NCBI GenBank assembly: GCA_934699585.1
Contig: CAKUWY010000029.1
Location: forward strand, 1-18,608
DNA: 18,608 bases
Direction: 5' to 3'
Origin: an uncultured Fibrobacter sp.
GTDB lineage: Bacteria; Fibrobacterota; Fibrobacteria; Fibrobacterales; Fibrobacteraceae
Under the pieces are notes generated by a model that was not told where the DNA came from, did no database searches, and saw only the letters and a program-made list of their open reading frames with translations. Shown here piece after piece: positions 14,208-18,608 of this stretch. Each line of letters begins with the position of its first letter. Within the stretch, counting starts at the first letter, position 1. The position numbers were made by a program, and so were the translations under genes.

Positions 14208-14792
14208 TCAGTACCTCTCTCTGCAGGCGATAACGGAATTCATCTGGATGTCCGTCGGTTTCTGCTCTAGGGGTGTGTCGGAAATCTGTGCCGGGGTGGC
14301 AATGCCCGCCTTGTAGGCGCTGGGGAACCTGGCCAGGTACCGGTCGTAGTAACCCTTGCCGTGGCCTTGCCTACTCCCGTCCCAGTTGAACTTTGTTCCT
14401 GGAACCAGGAATACGGTGATGGGACCTTCCCAGGCAGCGATTCCTTCGCGGGGTTCCATGATGCCGAAATGCCCCTGAACCAAATCTTTTTTCAAGTTCT
14501 CGATGGGGTAGAATTCCATGGTGGTTTCGCCCGTCACCTTGGGCAGTAGGAGCCTGCCTTCCATGGAGAGTTCCTGCACGATGGGCAAAATATTGGGTTC
14601 TCCCTTGAGGGGGTAGAAGGCCGCCACTTTTCGGGCGTCCCGGTAGCCTGGAATCTGGTGTATTTCTACCCAAGGCTCCTTGATAATGGATTCTCCCGTT
14701 TTTTCATGGCGTTTCTTTTGGATCAGTTCCACGATGGCGCTGGAACTGAATACGAGAATGACAAGAATTGCAATAGCGATGGAGGCGGCCAT
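14208..14792 (-). CDS. Membrane-anchored 5-formyltetrahydrofolate cyclo-ligase
   Basis: This enzyme family (5-FCL, MTHFS) uses ATP to convert 5-formyltetrahydrofolate to 5,10-methenyltetrahydrofolate in one-carbon metabolism. Residues about 55-194 match the family: VAAFYPLKGEPN, LLLPKVTGETTMEF, GIMEPREG, FLVPGTKFNWDGSRQGHGKGYYDRYL (active segment, with G-rich nucleotide loop at 139-152) and a closing DIQMNSVIA. What is odd is the front: instead of the usual N-terminal helices, residues 3-22 form a hydrophobic membrane helix followed by a basic linker (QKKRHEK), so the enzyme would be tethered to the membrane. The ATG is three bases after the RNase D TAA, with AGGAG at good spacing. The family call is confident; activity is not proven because the N-terminal part is replaced. 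Confidence 0.85.
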   Translation of the reverse strand: MAASIAIAILVILVFSSSAIVELIQKKRHEKTGESIIKEPWVEIHQIPGYRDARKVAAFYPLKGEPNILPIVQELSMEGRLLLPKVTGETTMEFYPIENLKKDLVQGHFGIMEPREGIAAWEGPITVFLVPGTKFNWDGSRQGHGKGYYDRYLARFPSAYKAGIATPAQISDTPLEQKPTDIQMNSVIACRERY

Positions 14793-14795
14793 TGG

Positions 14796-15950
14796 TTATT
14801 CTCCTATCCTTTCGGCCTTGTCCAGGTGTTCCTGCAGAATCTGGTTCCACACTTTTTTTTGCCAGCCCAGCAGGTGGGCGTTTTCGTATCGGGTTTCCCA
14901 GGGAGTGTCTCCTGGAACGGCAAGCCACACCAGCTGGTTCTTGTTGGCCACCAGGCACGTGTCCAGGTTCAGCTGTTCGGCCTTTTCGTCTCGCCAGAGC
15001 TTCAGGGCGGCCAGCAGTTCCGAATGTGGGATGACCGCAGGGGGAGCCGATCTGGGGAGCTTTTCGGGCCATTCGCCCTCGGGAGTGTCAATAGCCTGCT
15101 GAAGCATGGCCATGAAGGAATCCAGCCGTTCTTCCCTGAAATTCCGGGGGAGTCTGGGGAGCCTTTCTTGTTTCAGGTCCGGGTAATCCCGCATCACGTG
15201 CCGGACAATGGAAAGCATGAGCTCGGCGGGCATGACCTTGTATGGAGGACGGTCCATGGCTTCGGCCTGTTTTTCGCGCCATTCCCACACATGCTTCAAA
15301 ATATTCAGTCCCAAGGGCGGGAAAATGTTGGAACCGGGAATCCTCCAGGGGTCCTTTTTAGGGTGACCTTGTTCTTTGGAATGTTCTATTAGAGCGTCGC
15401 ATTGCTCCATAAGCCATTGCAGGCGTCCAGTCTCTTGCAGTTTTCCGGCCAGGATGGCGCACAGTTCGTGCAGGTAAAAGGTGTCGTGGATGGCGTATTC
15501 GCACATTTCCAGGGGGAGCGGCCGTATGGACCAGTCCGCCCGCTGGTTCTCTTTTTTCAGTTCGTCGCCAAAGTACTTGCGGACAAGGTCGGCAAGTCCT
15601 AGGTGTTCTTCGCCCAGGAACTTGGAAGCGAGCATGGTGTCAAAAATCTTCTTGGGCGAAAAACCGAAGGTCTGCCACAAAAGCCGCAGGTCGTAGTCCG
15701 CTCCGTGAAAAATCAGGGTCTGCATGGCCCTGGCCTTGAAAAGACGGGAAATGTCTAGCCCGCAGAGGGGGTCTACTATATAGTGATGGTCACCGATGGT
15801 AATCTGTATCAGACAAAGTTTTGATTCGTAATGGTGCATGGAGTCGGCTTCGGTATCTACCGCCGCCATGTCGTAGAGTTCCAGGTCGGCCAGCAGGTTT
15901 GCGAGGCTGTCTTCGCTATCTACCAGTATGTATTTCTCGTCTTGCAACAT
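14796..15950 (-). CDS. rnd: Ribonuclease D
   Basis: This 3'-5' exoribonuclease of the DEDDy group trims tRNA and other small RNA 3' ends. The 384 residues show Exo I VDTEADS (D32, E34), Exo II HGADYDLRLL (82-91), the DWSIRPLP block and Exo III EYAIHDTFYL (Y152, D156), then an HRDC-type helical domain at about 205-275 (WRIPGSNIF, VWEWREKQAE). All catalytic residues are present. Start: ATG 15948-15950 is chosen because the longer frame to 16043 would run back through the divergent trpS start; no ribosome site is visible, and the promoter-like TACATTTC only seven bases upstream suggests a leaderless transcript. It heads a minus-strand run with the cyclo-ligase and rlmB-like gene. Confidence 0.93.
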   Translation of the reverse strand: MLQDEKYILVDSEDSLANLLADLELYDMAAVDTEADSMHHYESKLCLIQITIGDHHYIVDPLCGLDISRLFKARAMQTLIFHGADYDLRLLWQTFGFSPKKIFDTMLASKFLGEEHLGLADLVRKYFGDELKKENQRADWSIRPLPLEMCEYAIHDTFYLHELCAILAGKLQETGRLQWLMEQCDALIEHSKEQGHPKKDPWRIPGSNIFPPLGLNILKHVWEWREKQAEAMDRPPYKVMPAELMLSIVRHVMRDYPDLKQERLPRLPRNFREERLDSFMAMLQQAIDTPEGEWPEKLPRSAPPAVIPHSELLAALKLWRDEKAEQLNLDTCLVANKNQLVWLAVPGDTPWETRYENAHLLGWQKKVWNQILQEHLDKAERIGE

Positions 15951-15957
15951 GTAGGGG

Positions 15958-15965
15958 GAAATGTA
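15958..15965 (-). promoter_or_regulatory. Possible -7 box of rnd
   Basis: The minus strand reads TACATTTC, one mismatch from TAnnTTTG and of the same form as the box at 17575-17582. It ends seven bases before the rnd ATG, so the transcript would be leaderless or nearly so. No -33 element is obvious. Confidence 0.3.
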
Positions 15966-15982
15966 ACTAAAAAAAGAATTGT

Positions 15983-15990
15983 TATCTTTG
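15983..15990 (+). promoter_or_regulatory. TAnnTTTG -7 box of trpS
   Basis: TATCTTTG matches TAnnTTTG fully and ends five bases before the trpS ATG at 15996. With the spacing usual for this element, transcription would begin at or next to the A of ATG. There is no Shine-Dalgarno in between, which fits a leaderless mRNA. Confidence 0.5.
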
Positions 15991-15995
15991 CGTTC

Positions 15996-16991
15996 ATGAA
16001 AAAGATTTCCCTTACGGGCATCAAGCCCACCGGCACTCCTCACCTAGGTAACTACCTCGGAGCTATTCGTCCCGCTCTTGAACTTTCTAAGACCTACGAC
16101 ACGGTCTATTTTATCGCCGACTATCACGCCCTCACCACCGTGCAGAATGGTGCGGAGATGCGGGCCAACATCTACAAGATTGCGGCCACCTGGCTTGCTC
16201 TTGGCCTGAACCCGGAAGAAGGCCTGTTCTACAAGCAGAGTGATATTCCCGAAATTTTTGAACTCAGCTGGGCACTTAGCTGCTTTACGCCGAAGGGATT
16301 TATGAACCGCGCCCATGCCTACAAGGACAAGGTCGCGAAGAACGAAGCCGCTGGCGAAGATCCGGATGCAAACGTGAACATGGGCCTCTACTGCTACCCG
16401 TGCCTCATGGATGCAGACATCCTGATGTTCAGCGCAGACATCGTGCCCGTGGGCAAGGACCAGAAGCAGCACGTGGAATTTGCCCGCGATATCGCCATCA
16501 AGTTTAACAAGCATTTTGGACAGGACGTGTTCACCATTCCGGAACCCGTGTTCCAGGAAACCACAGGAATTATCCCGGGTCTCGACGGTCGCAAGATGAG
16601 CAAGTCCTACGACAACGTCATCGACATCTTCCTCGAGAGCAAGGCCCTCAAGAAGAAGATTGGCAAGATCGTGACGAACTCCCAGGGGATCGAAGAACCG
16701 AAGGATCCAGATACCTGCAACGTGTTTAAGTTGTACAAACTCTTCGCGACTCCGGAACAGACCGAAGCGCTCGCCGCCCGCTACCGCGCCGGTGGCATGG
16801 GCTGGGGACACGCGAAGCAGGAACTCCAGAACGTGCTTGAAGAACACCTGGGTGCCGCCCGCGAAAAGTACTTCTACTTGCTCGCCCACACCGAAGAAAT
16901 CGACAAGATTCTCGCCTACGGCAAGGAAAAGGCTCGCGTCAAATCCAAGGCGATGATGGAGAAGGTCCGCAGCCTTCTTGGTACATATTAA
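15996..16991 (+). CDS. trpS: Tryptophanyl-tRNA synthetase
   Basis: This cytoplasmic class I aminoacyl-tRNA synthetase charges tRNA-Trp with tryptophan at the expense of ATP. The 331 residues start MKKISLTGIKPTGTPHLGNY, where PHLGN is the HIGH-type motif, and contain the KMSKS loop as GRKMSKSYDN. Length is normal for bacterial TrpS. Start: the upstream open frame begins far earlier but overlaps the divergent rnd gene, while this ATG directly precedes the conserved family N-terminus. There is no ribosome site; a promoter box lies immediately upstream, suggesting leaderless translation. Its codon choice is more strongly biased to C-ending codons than that of its neighbours, consistent with high expression. 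It converges with a small barrel gene, with only 12 bases between stops. Confidence 0.97.
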   Translation: MKKISLTGIKPTGTPHLGNYLGAIRPALELSKTYDTVYFIADYHALTTVQNGAEMRANIYKIAATWLALGLNPEEGLFYKQSDIPEIFELSWALSCFTPKGFMNRAHAYKDKVAKNEAAGEDPDANVNMGLYCYPCLMDADILMFSADIVPVGKDQKQHVEFARDIAIKFNKHFGQDVFTIPEPVFQETTGIIPGLDGRKMSKSYDNVIDIFLESKALKKKIGKIVTNSQGIEEPKDPDTCNVFKLYKLFATPEQTEALAARYRAGGMGWGHAKQELQNVLEEHLGAAREKYFYLLAHTEEIDKILAYGKEKARVKSKAMMEKVRSLLGTY

Positions 16992-17003
16992 TAACCGCCC
17001 GTG

Positions 17004-17531
17004 CTAGAATAAGTTCACCATGTAACCCATCCTCCAGGTGAGGGTGGGTTCGTCGTGTTTGCGGAAATGGTAGAGGGGGTAGCCCACTTGACTGTAAAAA
17101 CCGTAAAGATGGGCGCGAATTTCTATACCGATGTCTAGGGTTTCTTTATAATTGTAAGGAAATACGACCGTAAGATTGTTGGCGTCATTCAATGCTTGGT
17201 GCATCCCGTTAGGGGCTCGTGCGTATTCGTAGCCGCCGCTAATGCCCAAGTCCAGGTTGAATGGCTCGTTCCAAAACAGTGTCCAGGACAGGTTGCCTCG
17301 CAGGCCACACCAGAAATCGTTGTCGCCCTTGTGGATTCCCATGCCTTCTACATACAGAATGGCGTTATGGTAGCCGAGTCCGAGGGTCGCCATAATAGGA
17401 GTCTGTCTGCCGATAGAAACGCCGGCGACTGCGCGCAAGGGGCCGCTTTCGGATAGAATATCCCCGAAAGAAAGTCCGGCGAGCAGGATTAGCGTGAATG
17501 CAATTCGCCGAATGAAACACCCATAAAGCAT
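17004..17531 (-). CDS. Small putative outer-membrane beta-barrel protein
   Basis: No family was recognised. The 175-residue product has a signal peptide (basic CFIRR, hydrophobic stretch, cleavage near LSFG/D), then alternating hydrophobic and polar segments with many Gly and aromatic residues (LGLGYHNAILYVEG, GISGGYEYAR, GIEIRAHLYGFYSQVG), and a C-terminal Phe (MGYMVNLF). This is typical of an outer-membrane barrel. ATG 17529-17531 has no clear ribosome site; a weak TATTATTG lies just upstream on the minus strand. It is divergent from the DUF3078 gene (72 bases apart) and convergent with trpS. Function is unknown; a minor porin or structural barrel is possible. Confidence 0.7.
   Translation of the reverse strand: MLYGCFIRRIAFTLILLAGLSFGDILSESGPLRAVAGVSIGRQTPIMATLGLGYHNAILYVEGMGIHKGDNDFWCGLRGNLSWTLFWNEPFNLDLGISGGYEYARAPNGMHQALNDANNLTVVFPYNYKETLDIGIEIRAHLYGFYSQVGYPLYHFRKHDEPTLTWRMGYMVNLF
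17024..17050. other. Long hairpin in the 3' end of the barrel gene
   Basis: AACCCATCCTC and GAGGGTGGGTT can pair as an 11-bp stem with one G-U pair and a five-base loop. It lies within the coding region of the barrel gene, 33 bases past the trpS stop. No T-run follows on either strand, so it is not a standard intrinsic terminator. It may slow polymerase coming from trpS or simply be a coding coincidence. Confidence 0.4.
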
Positions 17532-17552
17532 GATTCAATAATAGCAAAGGTG

Positions 17553-17582
17553 TTGCAAAAAAGTGCAAAAGTTCTATCTTTC
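17553..17582 (+). promoter_or_regulatory. Promoter of the DUF3078 gene (TTG-N19-TATCTTTC)
   Basis: TTG at 17553-17555 and TATCTTTC at 17575-17582 are separated by exactly 19 bases, the layout of Bacteroidota promoters (TTTG about 19-21 bases before TAnnTTTG), with one mismatch in the last base. Transcription would begin near 17587, leaving a leader of some 17 bases with AGAGGA six bases before the ATG. It is the most complete promoter in the window. Confidence 0.6.
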
Positions 17583-17603
17583 TCCGCATAGAGAGGAAAT
17601 AAC

Positions 17604-18482
17604 ATGAAACTGAAATCTTTGATTTTGTTTGGTTTGGCCGCTTTGGCTTCTGCAACCACCGTCCATGCCGAAGGAGGCATGTTCGAAGGGGCCCTGCCCG
17701 AAAACTGGACCGCTGACGTGGTGGCCGGAGTCAAGTACACCCGTATGCAGTTTAGCAACTGGCAAGAAGACGGAACTTCCATGTACACCTGGCTGGTGAC
17801 TTACTACGCCGACGTACAAGGTAAGTGGTCCGTGGCCAATTGGCGTAACCTGATTGACCTGCAGTTGGGGCAGACTTGGACTGACGGTTTGGGTAAGCGT
17901 AAATCCGTAGATAAGATTTTCTGGGAATCCACCCTGGACTTCAACATGACGGAAATGCTCAAGCCCTATATTGGTGCCCGTTACGAGACCCAGTTCATGA
18001 AGGGTTATAATTATAGCGAAGACGAAGAGACTGGCGACGAAATCAAGACAGCGGTTTCTTGCTTTATGGACCCGGCTTACCTGACTCAGATGGTGGGTAT
18101 CGCCTTTATTCCCAACGACAACTTTAGCCAGCGCGTGGCCTTTGCAAACCGCATGACCATTTCTCACGGCTACGGCTATGCCGACGATCCGGATACCGAA
18201 GACGAAATCGAAGAGGTCAAGGACGAACCCGGTATGGAAACTATCACCGAGTTCAAGTACGCTCTTTCCGATATCGTGAGTTTCAAGACCCGCTTGTGGA
18301 CCTTTACCAATTTCAAGGGCAAGGACGAAATCGATGCCAAGTGGGAAAACCTTCTGGCCGTGATTATTGCCCCGCTTATCGAACTCCAGGTGGGCTACGA
18401 CATGGTCTATGACAAGGACCAGGACGTGGACGTCCAGTACAAGAACATGGTCTTGTTCGGAATCACCTGGCGTTGGTTCTAG
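17604..18482 (+). CDS. DUF3078-type outer-membrane protein
   Basis: The 292-residue exported protein has a signal peptide (MKLKSLILFGLAALASATTVHA, cleaved before EGGMFEG), a FSNWQEDGTSMYTW segment, WRNLIDLQLGQTW with GKRKSVDKIFWESTLDF, an ARYETQFMKGY segment, and a C-terminus ending in WRWF. These, with alternating barrel strands, match the DUF3078 family of FCB-group outer-membrane proteins of unknown function. An acidic loop (EDEIEEVKDEPG) lies near 200. Start ATG has AGAGGA at six bases, and a promoter and a strong terminator frame it, so it is probably a single-gene transcript. Function is unknown. Identification is from recall of family motifs, not a search. Confidence 0.82.
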   Translation: MKLKSLILFGLAALASATTVHAEGGMFEGALPENWTADVVAGVKYTRMQFSNWQEDGTSMYTWLVTYYADVQGKWSVANWRNLIDLQLGQTWTDGLGKRKSVDKIFWESTLDFNMTEMLKPYIGARYETQFMKGYNYSEDEETGDEIKTAVSCFMDPAYLTQMVGIAFIPNDNFSQRVAFANRMTISHGYGYADDPDTEDEIEEVKDEPGMETITEFKYALSDIVSFKTRLWTFTNFKGKDEIDAKWENLLAVIIAPLIELQVGYDMVYDKDQDVDVQYKNMVLFGITWRWF

Positions 18483-18511
18483 CGGTAGGCAAAGAAACGG
18501 TTTAATTCGTC

Positions 18512-18537
18512 ACCCTCGCGAAGGCGAGGGTCTTTTT
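18512..18537 (+). terminator. Rho-independent terminator of the DUF3078 gene
   Basis: ACCCTCGC and GCGAGGGT form an 8-bp GC-rich stem with loop GAAG, followed by CTTTTT. It is a clear intrinsic terminator 30 bases after the stop codon. Confidence 0.9.
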
Positions 18538-18547
18538 GTATAAACCG

Positions 18548-18572
18548 AAAACCACCAGCTGGGCTGGTGGTT
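18548..18572 (-). terminator. Hairpin terminator of a minus-strand gene beyond the window
   Basis: AACCACCAGC and GCTGGTGGTT pair over 10 bases with a three-base loop. On the minus strand it is followed by a short T-run and then CGG, so it is a moderate terminator for the gene whose stop lies at 18573-18575. On the plus strand no T-run follows. Confidence 0.5.
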
Positions 18573-18608
18573 CTAAAGAAGCCTTCTGGCGGTGATGAAA
18601 AAAGTCCT
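18573..18608 (-). CDS. Probable 3' end of a minus-strand gene (partial)
   Basis: The last bases read on the minus strand as eleven codons ending RTFFITARRLL and a TAG, directly followed by the hairpin at 18548-18572. The frame continues beyond the window. It is too short to identify, and other frames are also open over this stretch, so the call rests on the position of the terminator. Confidence 0.35.
   Translation of the reverse strand, partial: RTFFITARRLL

Noticed and set aside
15951..16043. An N-terminal extension of rnd by 31 residues
   Set aside because: It would place the start inside the coding part of the divergent trpS, has no family similarity, and the ATG at 15950 begins the conserved region.
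16044..16889. A 281-codon minus-strand frame opposite trpS
   Set aside because: It is a mirror of the trpS coding bias; trpS has full family motifs on the other strand.

Overview
The window most resembles a chromosomal segment of a Fibrobacter-type bacterium (FCB group). Pointers are a DUF3078-type outer-membrane protein, several promoters with a Bacteroidota-like TAnnTTTG box in place of a clear -10, many exported or envelope proteins, and short CA-rich spacers containing CATAACTCA-like strings. The genus is inferred from style, since no rRNA is present. There is no tRNA, rRNA, CRISPR array, insertion sequence or phage module, and no gene-free stretch longer than 300 bases.

Layout. Left end (1-3420): mpaA (murein peptide amidase, +) faces pssA (phosphatidylserine synthase, -), and the pssA terminator is embedded in the last codons of mpaA. 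Upstream of pssA on the same strand is an orphan family-5 solute-binding lipoprotein. Centre left (3543-10164, all -): a compact envelope-signalling run transcribed in the order LysM protein, a 38-residue membrane microprotein that overlaps the LysM stop by four bases, a sensor histidine kinase, an OmpR-type response regulator, and a secreted TPR/beta-propeller protein. The kinase seems to start at a CTG behind an almost perfect extended Shine-Dalgarno; otherwise its first membrane helix would be cut in half.

Centre right (10210-15950, all -): rnd (RNase D), a membrane-anchored 5-formyltetrahydrofolate cyclo-ligase, a SpoU/RlmB-type rRNA methyltransferase, a primase-polymerase-like plus RepA-like ATPase protein with altered primase residues, and a TrmA/RlmD-like protein that has lost its catalytic cysteine. 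Two tandem hairpins with different stems but the same loop and flanks separate the last two. Right end: trpS (+) diverges from rnd across 45 bases, and both look leaderless. A small outer-membrane barrel candidate (-) diverges from a DUF3078 protein (+) that has a recognisable promoter and a strong terminator. The last bases hold the probable 3' end of a minus-strand gene.

Working together: mpaA, LysM, the two-component system and the barrel proteins give an envelope theme; rnd, rlmB-like and the TrmA-like pseudoenzyme give an RNA-metabolism theme. The best candidates for undescribed biology are the five-gene signalling module with its hidden microprotein, and the two degenerate-enzyme proteins at 10210-13259.
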